Source of the DNA: Streptomyces sp. NRRL F-5135
Lineage (GTDB): Bacteria > Actinomycetota > Actinomycetes > Streptomycetales > Streptomycetaceae
Assembly: GCF_000719775.1 (NCBI RefSeq)
Contig: NZ_JOHR01000001.1
Coordinates: 372,001-436,000 of the forward strand
Direction: 5' to 3'
DNA: 64,000 nt
Shown: positions 26,747 through 36,284 of the stretch, one piece after another
Position numbering within the stretch: position 1 is the stretch's first letter
How the letters are laid out: each line of letters starts with the position of its first letter
Translations under genes and position numbers: made by a program
Notes under the pieces: model-generated
What the model saw: the letters and a program-made list of their open reading frames with translations, nothing else
Told to the model about the DNA's origin: nothing
Database searches by the model: none

Positions 26747-28093
26747 ATGCCTGGTCGACAGAGCCGTCGATCCGTGCTGGCCACGATCGCCGCGCTACCG
26801 CTGGCAGGAGCGCTCAGCGCCTGCAGCGGGGGCGGGGGGTCGAGCAGCACCAGCAAGACCAGCACAACCAGCCGAAAAGCCACCCACATCACCTTCTGGT
26901 CGGCCCTGCGGGGCAGCCAGGAAGTGGTGGACGCGTTCAACAAGACCCATGACCGGGTGCAGGTCGACTACCAGCAGGTCCCCTCGGGTACCCAGGGCGG
27001 TTACGTCAAGCTCAGCAACGCCGCCCGCGCGGGCAACGCGCCGGACGTCGCCACCATCGAATACCCGCAGGTCCCGGCCTACGCCATCGACGGCGTCGCC
27101 CGGGACATCACCGGACTGCTGAGCGACCGGCTGCGCGCCAGGCTGCTGCCGCAGGCGCTCGGGCTGACCACGTTCGAGAAGCGGGTGTTCAGCGTGCCGC
27201 TGGACATCGAGCCGATGGTGATGCACTACCGCAAGGACCTCTTCCGGCGGTACGGACTCGATGTGCCACGCACCTGGGAGGAGTTCGAGGAGACGGCGGA
27301 GACCGTCCGGCGCGAAGGCGCGGGCCGACGGCTGGCCCTCTTCCCGACGGACGGCTTCACCCAGTTCGCCGCGTACTCCTGGCAGGCGGGCGCGCAGTGG
27401 TTCGACACCGCGGGCGGCGCCTGGAACGTCTCGCTCGCCGACGCGCCCACCCGCAAGGTCGCGGCGTACTGGCAGAGGCTGGTCGACCGGCGCCTGGTCC
27501 ACATGAACGCCGTGGAAAGCACGCAGGCCGACGCTCAGATCGCGAACGGGCTCGTCCTCACCCGGCTCAGCGGTGCCTGGGACGCGGGAGCCCAGATGAA
27601 CGCGCGCCCCGGGCAGAAGGGCCAGTGGTCGATCGCGCCGCTCCCCCAGTGGGACCCCGCCCGGCCCGCCGTCGGCACGCACGGTGGCTCCACCTTCGCC
27701 GTCACCAAGGACAGCAAGCACCCGGAGGCGGCCATGGAGTTCATCGAATGGCAGGTCTCGCACCCGGACGCGCTGCGGGCCCGGCTCTCCAGCGGCGCCA
27801 GCAGCCAGTACCCGGCCGCGCCGGAGCTCGTCGACATCGGCCGGGAGGCGTTCGACCGGTCGTACTACGGCGGCCAGGACATCTACACGCTCTTCGAGCA
27901 GGAGGCGCACAAGGTCCGGGACGGCTGGATCTGGGGGCCGCGCAGCAGCGCCACCCAGAAGGTCATGCAGGACAACTTCGCGCGGGCGAGCGGCGGCCAG
28001 GGCTCGCTGCTCGACGCGGTGCGCGAGGCCCAGAAGGGCACCATGCCCGACCTGAGGGCACTGGGCCTCGCCACCACGGAGCACAGCACATGA
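26747..28093 (+). CDS. Sugar ABC transporter substrate-binding lipoprotein
   Basis: Family 1 extracellular binder of 448 residues. The N-terminus has paired arginines (QSRRSVLATIA) and the lipobox LSAC, then a Gly/Ser/Thr linker. The mature domain shows the usual pattern: THITFWSALRGSQEVVDAFN, AARAGNAPDVATIEYPQ, VMHYRKDLFRRYGLDVP and a late THGGSTFAVTKDSKHPEAAM. GGAGG stands shortly before the ATG. It opens the five-gene operon that ends with a DUF2264 hydrolase, so the expected ligand is an acidic or uronic-acid-containing oligosaccharide (inference). No ATPase gene is present; a shared MsiK-type ATPase would be needed. Confidence 0.92.
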   Translation: MPGRQSRRSVLATIAALPLAGALSACSGGGGSSSTSKTSTTSRKATHITFWSALRGSQEVVDAFNKTHDRVQVDYQQVPSGTQGGYVKLSNAARAGNAPDVATIEYPQVPAYAIDGVARDITGLLSDRLRARLLPQALGLTTFEKRVFSVPLDIEPMVMHYRKDLFRRYGLDVPRTWEEFEETAETVRREGAGRRLALFPTDGFTQFAAYSWQAGAQWFDTAGGAWNVSLADAPTRKVAAYWQRLVDRRLVHMNAVESTQADAQIANGLVLTRLSGAWDAGAQMNARPGQKGQWSIAPLPQWDPARPAVGTHGGSTFAVTKDSKHPEAAMEFIEWQVSHPDALRARLSSGASSQYPAAPELVDIGREAFDRSYYGGQDIYTLFEQEAHKVRDGWIWGPRSSATQKVMQDNFARASGGQGSLLDAVREAQKGTMPDLRALGLATTEHST

Positions 28094-28155
28094 CCCGCGC
28101 GGCCCCCTCCTCGCCGTCCCCGCGTCCCCCGCAGCCGAAAGGCAGGTGACACCCC

Positions 28156-29205
28156 ATGAGCCAACCCGTGAGCAGGCCTCTGGCCGGCCCTCTCCCCGTC
28201 TCCGAGGACACGACCACGCCGCCGGAGACGACACGCCGCGTCTTCGGCTCCATCCGCGCGGGGGGCGCCTCCTCCCCCGGTGGCCGTACCGCCACCCGCG
28301 CCTCCGCCCGGCGCCGCGAACTCGCCGCGGCCGCCACCCTGATGACCCCGTTCTACGTCCTCCTCGTCACGGTCTTCCTGATACCGGTCGGCACGGCCGT
28401 GTGGCTGAGCTTCTTCGGTGACGACCAGCCGGGACTCGGTTTCGGCCCGGAGCGCACGGTCTTCGTCGGCCTGCGCAGTTACGCGGCCGTCCTGACCGAC
28501 CCGACCTTCCTCGGCAGCCTCGGCACCGTGGTCCTGTACTGCGTGGTCTACATCCCGCTGATGGTGATCGGCGCGCTGGCCCTGGCGCTCCTGCTGGACT
28601 CCGGGGTGGTGCGGCTGCGCTCCTGGGCCCAGCTCGGGCTGTTCCTGCCGCACGCCGTGCCGGGCATCATCGCCGCCCTCATCTGGCTCTACCTCTACAC
28701 CCCCGGCATCAGCCCGGTCATCGAGCTGTTCGCCAAGGCCGACATCACCATCGACTTCCTCGGCGTGCACACCGTCCTGCCCTCCATCGTCAACATCGCG
28801 CTGTGGAGCAACCTCGGCTACAACATGGTCATCTTCTACGCCGCGCTCCAGGCGGTGCCGCGCGAGGTCATCGAGGCGTCGGTCGTCGACGGCGCGGGTC
28901 CGGTCCGTACCGCGCTCCAGGTCAAGACTCCGCTGGTGAGCTCCTCGATCGTAATGGTCGCGATGTTCACCCTGATCTTCGCGCTCCAGCTGTTCACCGA
29001 GCCGGTGCTGCTGAGCCAGTCCTCGCCGATGATCAACGCGCGGTTCTCACCGAGCATGTACATCTACGACGCGGCGTTCACCCGGAACAACTACGGTCTG
29101 GCGGCGGCCGCCTCGGTCATTCTGCTGATCCTCACCGTCGCCCTCTCCTACGGCGTCACCCGCTGGACCAACCGCGCGAACAGCGCCGAGGAGGCAGCCC
29201 GATGA
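28156..29205 (+). CDS. Sugar ABC transporter permease, MalF type
   Basis: Permease of 349 residues with an N-terminal hydrophilic extension of about 55 residues and six membrane helices (first MTPFYVLLVTVFLIPVGTA). The EAA loop is VIEASVVDGAGPVRTALQVKTPLV. It follows the binder gene by about 60 bases. Its stop overlaps the next start as ATGA, so the two permeases are produced together. Confidence 0.93.
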   Translation: MSQPVSRPLAGPLPVSEDTTTPPETTRRVFGSIRAGGASSPGGRTATRASARRRELAAAATLMTPFYVLLVTVFLIPVGTAVWLSFFGDDQPGLGFGPERTVFVGLRSYAAVLTDPTFLGSLGTVVLYCVVYIPLMVIGALALALLLDSGVVRLRSWAQLGLFLPHAVPGIIAALIWLYLYTPGISPVIELFAKADITIDFLGVHTVLPSIVNIALWSNLGYNMVIFYAALQAVPREVIEASVVDGAGPVRTALQVKTPLVSSSIVMVAMFTLIFALQLFTEPVLLSQSSPMINARFSPSMYIYDAAFTRNNYGLAAAASVILLILTVALSYGVTRWTNRANSAEEAAR

Positions 29206-30077
29206 GCGCGCTGACCGCTCCCCGTACCGCCCCGCCGAGGCGCCCGCACCTGCTGGGCCGCGCCGTCGTCAATCTCGTCGTCGGCCTCTCGGTGCTCTAC
29301 ACCCTGCTGCCGGTCATGTGGCTGGTGCTGGCCGCCACCAAGAACCGGGACGCGCTCTTCCGCAGCGACCTGCTGTCGCTGAGCGACTTCTCCTTCGCGC
29401 AGAACCTGCGGGACGTGGTCGCGATGGACGGCGGGCTCTTCAGCCGGTGGTACGCCAACAGCCTGCTGTACGCCGTCCTCGGCGCGGCGATCGGGGCGCT
29501 GGTGAGCATCGCCTGCGGGTACGCCTTCGACAAGTACCACTTCCGGCACAAGGAGAAGCTGTTCGGGCTGGTGCTGGCGGCCGTGATGGTGCCGCAGACC
29601 GTGCTCGCGCTGCCCCTGTACCTGATGGCGTCGGGCGTCGGCCTGGTCAACACCTTCTGGGCGGTCTTCATACCGGTCCTGTTCAATCCGTTCGGGGTCT
29701 ATCTGGGCCGGATCTTCAGCCAGGGGTACGTACCCGACGAGGTGCTGGAAGCGGCGCGGGTGGACGGGGCCGGCGAGCTGACGACGTATGTGCGGGTGTC
29801 CCTGCGGATGCTCGGCCCCGGGCTCGTCACCGTCTTCCTCTTCCAACTCACGACCATCTGGAACAACTTCTTCCTGCCCATGGTGATGCTGTCCGACCAG
29901 GACCTGTATCCGGTCAGCCTCGGCCTGTACGCCTGGAACAGTGCCGCGAGGGTCTCCCCCGAGTACTACCCGGTGGTGATCACGGGTTCGCTGCTCGCGG
30001 TGGTGCCGCTGATCCTCGCCTTCACGCTGCTCCAGCGGTTCTGGCGGTCCGGACTCACCGCGGGCGCCGTCAAATAG
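29202..30077 (+). CDS. Sugar ABC transporter permease, MalG type
   Basis: Permease of 291 residues, the second membrane subunit of the importer. Helices include VVNLVVGLSVLYTLLPVMWL and LFGLVLAAVMVPQTVLALP. The EAA loop reads VLEAARVDGAGELTTYVRVSLRML. The ATG at 29202 lies within the end of the MalF-type gene, with GAGGAGG a little upstream; the longer open frame before it is only the shadow of that gene. Confidence 0.93.
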   Translation: MSALTAPRTAPPRRPHLLGRAVVNLVVGLSVLYTLLPVMWLVLAATKNRDALFRSDLLSLSDFSFAQNLRDVVAMDGGLFSRWYANSLLYAVLGAAIGALVSIACGYAFDKYHFRHKEKLFGLVLAAVMVPQTVLALPLYLMASGVGLVNTFWAVFIPVLFNPFGVYLGRIFSQGYVPDEVLEAARVDGAGELTTYVRVSLRMLGPGLVTVFLFQLTTIWNNFFLPMVMLSDQDLYPVSLGLYAWNSAARVSPEYYPVVITGSLLAVVPLILAFTLLQRFWRSGLTAGAVK

Positions 30078-30166
30078 CGAACCACCCGAGCAGCGGACCG
30101 CCCACCTGACAGGCCATCGGAGCCACACCCACCCCCATCAGGAGCATCAGGAAACCCAGGAGATTC

Positions 30167-31195
30167 ATGGCTACCGCAGCAACAGCACGCTCCCGCCCCC
30201 GGGCCGCCCTCGCCATGTCCCCGGACGCCGGGGCCGCGGTCCTGCGTCCCGACACCCTGGCCGCCCTCGGCGCGGTGTGCGACCTCATGCCGCCACCCGT
30301 CCTCGACGACTTCGGCACGGACCGGGCGCGTGCGGCCCTGGCCGGCGCCGAACTGCTGGTCACGGGCTGGGGCTGCCCGCCGCTGGACGAGGAGGTCCTG
30401 GCGGCGGCGCCCCGGCTGCGCGCGATCGTCCACACCGCGGGGACGGTACGCGGCCATGTCACCGAGGCCTGTTGGGAACGCGGCATCGCGGTCTCCTCGG
30501 CCGCCGCCGCCAACGCGCTGCCGGTGGCCGAGTACACCGTCGCGATGATCCTGCTGTCCGGCAAGCGGGCCCTGGAACGGGCCCGCGACTACAGGACCGC
30601 GCGCCGCCGTGAGCCCTGGCTGCGCCTCCCCGACGTGGTGGGCAACTACGGCAGGACCGTGGGCATCCTGTCCGCCTCGCTGATCGGGCGGCGGGTGATC
30701 GAACTGCTGCGCCCGTACGACCTGGACGTGGCCCTGTACGACCCGTACGTCTCCGCCGAGGAGGCCGCCGCGCTCGGTGTCCGTCAGGTGGAGATCGGTG
30801 AACTCTTCGCCGGCAGCGACGTGGTGAGCGTCCACACCCCGCTGCTGCCCGCCACCACCGGACTGGTCAGCCGTGACCTGCTCGCCGCCATGCGGCAGGA
30901 CAGTGTGCTCATCAACACCGCGCGGGGCGCGGTCGTCGACCAGGACGCCCTCACCGACGTCGTCCGGAAGGAACGGATTCGAGCGATCCTCGACGTCACT
31001 GATCCGGAGACCCTGCCTCCGGACCATCCGCTGTGGGAGTGTGAGAACGCCGTCATCACCCCGCATCTCGCCGGGTCGCAGGGCAACGAACTGCGGCGGC
31101 TGGCGGAACTGGCCGTCGCCGAGGTCACCCGCTGGGCCGCGGGTGACGGCTTCGCCCATCCCGTACGACGCGAAAGGCTGGCATTCCTCGCATGA
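30167..31195 (+). CDS. D-isomer-specific 2-hydroxyacid dehydrogenase
   Basis: NAD(P)-dependent oxidoreductase of 342 residues. The catalytic Arg (NTARGAVVDQDAL) and catalytic His (ITPHLAGSQGNE) are present, with a candidate acidic partner between them. The nucleotide site is unusual: where GxGxxG is expected the protein reads ILSASLIGRRVIELL, so the first two glycines are serines. AGGAGA precedes the ATG. The gene lies between the transporter genes and the DUF2264 gene and overlaps the latter as ATGA, so it probably acts on a sugar acid released from the imported compound. The cofactor preference cannot be told from sequence alone. Confidence 0.87.
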   Translation: MATAATARSRPRAALAMSPDAGAAVLRPDTLAALGAVCDLMPPPVLDDFGTDRARAALAGAELLVTGWGCPPLDEEVLAAAPRLRAIVHTAGTVRGHVTEACWERGIAVSSAAAANALPVAEYTVAMILLSGKRALERARDYRTARRREPWLRLPDVVGNYGRTVGILSASLIGRRVIELLRPYDLDVALYDPYVSAEEAAALGVRQVEIGELFAGSDVVSVHTPLLPATTGLVSRDLLAAMRQDSVLINTARGAVVDQDALTDVVRKERIRAILDVTDPETLPPDHPLWECENAVITPHLAGSQGNELRRLAELAVAEVTRWAAGDGFAHPVRRERLAFLA

Positions 31196-33270
31196 CCGCA
31201 CCCCGTACGAATCCGCCCGCCGCCACCGCCACCGCGGCCGGTCCCGCCGGTCCGGGCGCCGCCGCCGGGACGGGCCGCGCGGGCCCGGCGCCCGTGCCCC
31301 TCGTGCTCCCGGGCGAGGACCGCGCGCACAGCCCGTACACCGGCTACACCCGGGACCACTGGGAGGCCGCCGCCGACGGGCTGCTGAGCGCCGCCTGGCA
31401 GTGGGCGACGCCGGGCCGCGCCCTGCTCGACCTGCCGGGCAGGCCGTCCCGTTCGGGCGTGCGCTCGGACGGTCTGGAGGGCTATGCCCGGACGTTCCTC
31501 GCCGCCGCGTTCCGGGTCGCGGGCGCGGACGGGAAGGACCCGCACGGCTGGCTGGAGCGGTACGCGGACGGGCTCGCGGCCGGCACCCGTACGCCCGGCC
31601 GCGACGACACCGAGTCCTGGCCGCTGATCCTCGACCACCATGTGCAGGGCCAGCCCATGGTCGAGTCCGCGTCGGTCGCGCTCGGGCTGCGGCTGACCCG
31701 GCGATGGCTGTGGGACCGGCTGGACGCCGGCGTCCAGGACCGGGCCGAGGAGTGGCTGCGCGGCGCCCTGCGGCACACCCCGGCGCCCAACAACTGGTAC
31801 CTGTTCCCCTACTCGGTGGCCGGGTTCCTGGAGTCGGTGGGGCGCGGCGACGACGAGACGGCCCGGGCACGGGAGCGGGCGACCGGCCTGCTGGAGGGCT
31901 GGTACCGGGGACAGGGCTGGTACACCGACGGCGACGGGCGCGCCTTCGACCACTACAACGGCTGGGCACTGCACCTCTATCCGGTCCTGGACGCGTATCT
32001 GGCGGCCCGTGAGGACGGTGACGCCGGCGCCGGTGGTACGCGTCCGGCCGGCCTGGCCGACGACCGGGACGGCAGCGGTCCGGACCACGACGGCCCGGAC
32101 CGCTACGGCGTGTACGGTCCCCGGCTGCGCGAGCACCTGGAGAGCTTCTCGCTGCTGTTCGGCGCGGACGGCGCGCCGATCCACTTCGGCCGCTCGCTCA
32201 CCTACCGGTTCGCGGCGGGCGCGGCCGTCGCGCTGGGCGCCGTGACGGGCCACACCCCGCTCGCCCCCGGTGTCTCGCGCCGGCTGATCAGCGGCGCGCT
32301 GCGCTACTTCACCGACCGGGGAGCGACGGGCACGGACGGGCTGCTGAACCTCGGCTGGCACGGTCCGCACGACGCCACGCTCCAGACCTACTCGGGCCCG
32401 GCCTCGCCGTACTGGGCGTCCAAGGCGTTCGTGGCGCTCCTCGCGCCCGAGGCGCATCCGCTGTGGCGGGCCCCGGAGAAGCCGGCACCCGTCGAGGGGG
32501 CCGACCGGGTGCTCGCGCTGCCCGCCGCGGGGCTGCTCGTCCAGTCCACCGCGGCGGACGGGATCGTACGGCTGCACAACCACGGCAGCGACCATGTCCG
32601 GCCGCACGAGGGCGAGTCGGGGATACCGGACGACCCGCTGTACAGCCGGATGGCCTACTCCACCCGGACCGGTCCGACGTCCGCGGCGAACGTCGCGGAC
32701 AACCAGCTGGCTGTGGAGGTCGCGGGCGCGGTCAGCGGACGCCGCCGCATCCACCCGCTGGGGGCGGGGCACGGGGACGGCTGGGGCTGGGCCGCCTCCT
32801 GGCACCGGCCGGTGTTCTCCTCCGGCGCCCCGATGGTGCCGGGGCTGCGGGTGGACAGCGTCACGGTGGTCCGGGGCGGGTACGAGCTGCGCGCGCACCG
32901 GGTGGTGGGCGCGCCGCCCGGCGCGCGGGTGTGGCAGTCGGGCTGGGCGACCGGGCCCGGCGAGGACACGCGGTCGGCGCTGCACGGGCTGTACGGCTGG
33001 CAGGACGCGGACGAGCGACGGGCGCCACAGGGCACGGCGTTCACGCCCTGGGCGGTGGTGCCCCGGCTGACGGGCGGCGCGGAGGGGACGGCGTTCTTCG
33101 TGGCGCTCGCGTCGCTCACGGCCGGGCCCCGGGCCGCCCCGCCGGCGGACGCCGTGAGCGAGACCCGGGTGCGCGGTGAGGTGGTCGAGGTGAAATGGGC
33201 GCGGGACGGTGAGTGGACCCGTATCACCTTCGACCCGGTGACGGTGGAACACGGCGCCGACGTCTCCTGA
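31192..33270 (+). CDS. DUF2264 protein, GH154-like glycosidase
   Basis: Protein of 692 residues of the DUF2264 family; some members are classed as GH154 beta-glucuronidases. The first 35 residues are low-complexity without a signal peptide, so it is likely cytoplasmic. Family features include YTGYTRDHWEAAADGLL, the (alpha/alpha)-barrel segments ILDHHVQGQPMVESASVA, NNWYLFPYSVAGF and DHYNGWALHLYPVLD, and a C-terminal beta-rich part (RLHNHGSDH, YSRMAYST). It ends the operon and is followed by a strong terminator. With the ABC genes and dehydrogenase it suggests uptake and breakdown of a glucuronate- or rhamnogalacturonan-type oligosaccharide; this is inference. Confidence 0.8.
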   Translation: MTAPRTNPPAATATAAGPAGPGAAAGTGRAGPAPVPLVLPGEDRAHSPYTGYTRDHWEAAADGLLSAAWQWATPGRALLDLPGRPSRSGVRSDGLEGYARTFLAAAFRVAGADGKDPHGWLERYADGLAAGTRTPGRDDTESWPLILDHHVQGQPMVESASVALGLRLTRRWLWDRLDAGVQDRAEEWLRGALRHTPAPNNWYLFPYSVAGFLESVGRGDDETARARERATGLLEGWYRGQGWYTDGDGRAFDHYNGWALHLYPVLDAYLAAREDGDAGAGGTRPAGLADDRDGSGPDHDGPDRYGVYGPRLREHLESFSLLFGADGAPIHFGRSLTYRFAAGAAVALGAVTGHTPLAPGVSRRLISGALRYFTDRGATGTDGLLNLGWHGPHDATLQTYSGPASPYWASKAFVALLAPEAHPLWRAPEKPAPVEGADRVLALPAAGLLVQSTAADGIVRLHNHGSDHVRPHEGESGIPDDPLYSRMAYSTRTGPTSAANVADNQLAVEVAGAVSGRRRIHPLGAGHGDGWGWAASWHRPVFSSGAPMVPGLRVDSVTVVRGGYELRAHRVVGAPPGARVWQSGWATGPGEDTRSALHGLYGWQDADERRAPQGTAFTPWAVVPRLTGGAEGTAFFVALASLTAGPRAAPPADAVSETRVRGEVVEVKWARDGEWTRITFDPVTVEHGADVS

Positions 33271-33357
33271 GCGGGGGAACACCACCGGCTGGACGCCGGG
33301 CGGGCGGGCCGTGGTGCGGACCGGTCCGGCCGGTCTTCGCGGGCCGACGGCACGGGA

Positions 33358-33399
33358 CGGAGGGGCCTCGAGGAGCGCGTGCGCCTCGAGGCCCCTCCG
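33358..33399 (+). terminator. Strong terminator after the uronoside operon
   Basis: A perfect 16-bp stem (33358-33373 with 33384-33399) encloses a 10-base loop, about 90 bases after the DUF2264 stop. The following 290 bases up to the subtilase start hold no gene; they become less GC-rich near 33490-33560, where the subtilase promoter should lie. Confidence 0.8.
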
Positions 33400-33689
33400 C
33401 CGTGTGTGCCTGCCGTCGTCAACTCCCGCTTCGCACAAGGGACGTGGCGAGATGTCCGGGACCTGGCGAGGTGGGGCGGGTTGCCCGCATCAGTACGATC
33501 AGCTTATTGCATGACCATGTCAGGAAGGTGACAATCCGTCAGTCCTCCTTGTTCCGCCTCTCACTCCTCGGCGATGGTTTTTCACAGGCGGTCACACGAC
33601 CCCGTCCGGACCGCCCCGCGCATGCCTGCGGCATGCCGCCCCTGTCGCGCACGCACCCTGGCGCGCCCCGATGAGGAGGACCCCTCAGC

Positions 33690-34898
33690 ATGGCATCGAC
33701 CCGTACCACCACGACGCGGATAGCAGCCGCGCTCACCGCCTTCGCGGCGACCGCCGCCCTCGCGGCCGTCGCCGCTCCCGCCCAGGCCGCGCCCGCCGTC
33801 GGCACGGTCATCGACGCCCAGGCCAAGGACGCCGTGCCGGGCAGCTACATCGTCACGCTCAAGAAGAACACCGGCCTCAAGGCCGCCTCGGCCTCCGGCC
33901 GGGAGGTCGTCTCCGAGTACGGCGCGAAGATCGAGAGAACGTATACGGCCGCCCTCAACGGATACGCCGTGCGCCTCTCGGCCGCCCAGGCCGCGCGGCT
34001 CGCCGCCGACCCCGCGGTGGACCAGGTCGTCCAGGACCGTACGGTCCACGCGCTGGGCACCCAGACGAACCCGCCGTCCTGGGGGCTGGACCGGATCGAC
34101 CAGGCGTCGCTCCCGCTGGACTCCCGGTACACCTACCCCGACAGCGCCGGCTCCGGAGCGACGGTCTACGTCATCGACACCGGGGTCCGCATCAGCCACC
34201 AGGACTTCGGCGGCCGGGCCTCGTACGGTTACGACGCCGTCGACGGCGACACCACCGCGCAGGACGGCAACGGCCACGGCACCCATGTCGCGGCCAACAT
34301 CGCCGGCTCCTCGTACGGCGTGGCCAAGAGCGCCAAGATCGTGGCCGTGCGGGTCCTCAACAACTCCGGCTCGGGCACCACGGCCCAGGTCGTCGCGGGC
34401 ATCGACTGGGTGACCGCGAACCACAGCGGGCCCTCCGTCGCCAACGTCTCCCTGGGCGGCGGCGCCAGCACCGCGCTGGACACGGCCGTGCAGAACTCCA
34501 TCAACAGCGGGGTGACCTACGCCATCGCGGCGGGCAACTCCAGTGCCAACGCCGCGAACTACTCGCCGGCCCGGGTCGCCTCGGCCATCACCGTCGGGGC
34601 GACGACCAGCACCGACGCCCGCGCGAGCTACTCCAACTACGGCTCGGTGGTGGACCTGTTCGCCCCGGGCAGCTCCATCACCAGTGCCTGGTACTCCTCC
34701 GACTCGGCCACCAACACCATCTCGGGCACCTCGATGGCCACCCCGCACGTCGCGGGCGCGGCGGCGGTCTACCTCGCGGGCCACACGAGCGCGACCCCGG
34801 CCCAGGTCGGGGCGGCCCTGGTGAACGGCGCCACCTCGGGCGTGGTGACCAGCCCGGGCACCGGCTCGCCGAACAAGCTCCTGAAGATCGTCCCGTAA
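33690..34898 (+). CDS. Secreted subtilisin-like serine protease (S8)
   Basis: Secreted protease of 402 residues. A Sec signal peptide ends at about AAPAQA-AP. An inhibitor I9 propeptide follows (PGSYIVTLKKN to VVQDRTVHAL). The peptidase S8 domain carries Asp 163 (VIDTGVRISH), His 196 (NGHGTHVAAN) and Ser 348 (GTSMATPHVAG), with SVANVSLGGGAS and AAGNSSANAANYSPA between them. This is the proteinase K/aqualysin-like group common in Streptomyces. GAGGAGG lies about 10 bases before the ATG. It is a single-gene unit bounded by a terminator on each side. Confidence 0.96.
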   Translation: MASTRTTTTRIAAALTAFAATAALAAVAAPAQAAPAVGTVIDAQAKDAVPGSYIVTLKKNTGLKAASASGREVVSEYGAKIERTYTAALNGYAVRLSAAQAARLAADPAVDQVVQDRTVHALGTQTNPPSWGLDRIDQASLPLDSRYTYPDSAGSGATVYVIDTGVRISHQDFGGRASYGYDAVDGDTTAQDGNGHGTHVAANIAGSSYGVAKSAKIVAVRVLNNSGSGTTAQVVAGIDWVTANHSGPSVANVSLGGGASTALDTAVQNSINSGVTYAIAAGNSSANAANYSPARVASAITVGATTSTDARASYSNYGSVVDLFAPGSSITSAWYSSDSATNTISGTSMATPHVAGAAAVYLAGHTSATPAQVGAALVNGATSGVVTSPGTGSPNKLLKIVP

Positions 34899-34916
34899 CA
34901 CCCACACCCACACCGT

Positions 34917-34948
34917 CGACGGGGCGTCACACCGGTGACGCCCCGTCG
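34917..34948 (+). terminator. Terminator hairpin after the subtilase gene (first)
   Basis: A perfect 14-bp stem (34917-34930 with 34935-34948) closes a 4-base ACCG loop, 18 bases after the protease stop. Confidence 0.8.
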
Positions 34949-34965
34949 GCCCACCACGCACGACC

Positions 34966-34999
34966 GTGACGCCGCCCGGTGGACACCGGGCGGCGTCAC
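34966..34999 (+). terminator. Second tandem hairpin
   Basis: A perfect 15-bp stem (34966-34980 with 34985-34999) closes a 4-base GGAC loop, 17 bases after the first hairpin. Both stems contain GTGACGCC. Together they make a double terminator insulating the BASS transporter gene. Confidence 0.7.
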
Positions 35000-35143
35000 C
35001 GCGCTCCGGGCCGCCATGACCGGCCGGGGCCCTCCCGTACCGAGCCGTGACCCTCCGCGTTACGCCGTGACCCGGCGTGAGCGGGAGGGACCAGATGACG
35101 AGACGGTGTTGCGCGACGGCATCGCGAGGCGTTCCATCGCGCC

Positions 35144-36172
35144 GTGTCATCAGAACAGAAGCCCCCCACCGTTTCCGCTCCCACCGCGCCGGACCCCGCT
35201 GACCGTGCGGCCCGGCGTGCCGTCACCGTCTTCCCGGTCCTGGTACTCGTCGCGGGCGTCCTCGGGCTGCTGACCCCGGGCACCTTCGCGAGCTGGTCGG
35301 TCTCGGTGCCGTACCTCCTGGGCGTGGTCATGTTCTGCATGGGGCTGACGATGACGCCGCAGGACTTCCAGGGCGTCGCCAGGCGGCCGTGGGCGGTCGG
35401 GCTGGGGCTGGTCGCGCACTATGTGATCATGCCCGGGCTGGGCTGGCTGATCGCCAACGCGCTGGGGCTCCCGCCCCAGCTGGCGGCGGGGGTGATCCTG
35501 GTCGGCTGTGCGCCGAGCGGTACGGCGTCCAACGTGGTGACCTACCTGGCGCGCGGCGACGTCGCGCTGTCGGTCTCGGTCGCGACCGTCTCCACCGTTC
35601 TCGCCCCGGTGGTGACACCGCCGCTCACACTGCTGCTGGCGGGCGAGTTCCTGCCGGTGGACGCGGGCTCGATGGTGGCGGACATCCTCAAGACCGTGCT
35701 GCTGCCGGTGCTCGCGGGGCTGGCGGTCCGGCTGCTGGCGGGACGGTACCTGGACCGGGTGATGGGCGCGCTGCCCTGGCTGTCGGCGGCCACGATCGCG
35801 GTGATCGTGGCGGTCGTGGTCGCCGGCAGCGCGAGCGCGATCCGGTCGGCCGCGCTGCTCGTGTTCGTCGCCGTGGTGCTGCACAACGGTCTGGGGCTGG
35901 CCCTCGGTTACGGCGCCGGGAAGCTGGCGCGGCTCGGCGCGCCCGCGAGCCGGGCGATGGCCTTCGAGGTCGGCATGCAGAACTCGGGCCTCGCCGCCTC
36001 CCTGGCCACCGCCCACTTCAGCCCGCTGGCCGCCCTGCCCGCCGCGGTGTTCTCGGTCTGGCACAACGTGTCGGGAGCGCTGGTGGCGGCCTGGATGGCG
36101 TACCGGGCGCGGTCGGCCGAGCGGGCCGCCATGCCGTCGGCCGCTCAGGAGGGCCTGCCGGCGGACGGATGA
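35144..36172 (+). CDS. Bile acid:sodium symporter family (BASS) transporter
   Basis: Membrane protein of 342 residues with about nine or ten helices. Family markers are YLLGVVMFCMGLTMTPQDF, the substrate-site region GCAPSGTASNVVTYLARGD, and FEVGMQNSGLAASLATAHF with its sodium-site-like residues. Relatives carry bile acids, pantoate, pyruvate or other organic anions; the substrate here is not known. The start is the GTG at 35144; the ribosome binding site is poor, GAGG being about 14 bases away. It converges on the small membrane protein gene. Confidence 0.9.
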   Translation: MSSEQKPPTVSAPTAPDPADRAARRAVTVFPVLVLVAGVLGLLTPGTFASWSVSVPYLLGVVMFCMGLTMTPQDFQGVARRPWAVGLGLVAHYVIMPGLGWLIANALGLPPQLAAGVILVGCAPSGTASNVVTYLARGDVALSVSVATVSTVLAPVVTPPLTLLLAGEFLPVDAGSMVADILKTVLLPVLAGLAVRLLAGRYLDRVMGALPWLSAATIAVIVAVVVAGSASAIRSAALLVFVAVVLHNGLGLALGYGAGKLARLGAPASRAMAFEVGMQNSGLAASLATAHFSPLAALPAAVFSVWHNVSGALVAAWMAYRARSAERAAMPSAAQEGLPADG

Positions 36173-36203
36173 GGGCCGTCCGAGAGCGGCCACGGAGGCC
36201 CGG

Positions 36204-36233
36204 GGGCGTCCCGGTGGGGCGACCGGGACGCCC
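36204..36233. terminator. Bidirectional terminator hairpin
   Basis: A perfect 12-bp stem, GGGCGTCCCGGT with ACCGGGACGCCC, closes a GGGGCG loop between the convergent BASS and small membrane protein genes. Confidence 0.75.
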
Positions 36234-36284
36234 GGTCGTGGGCGTCGGCCGCCCCCGTACCGCCGTCCGCGTCACGGGGTGATC

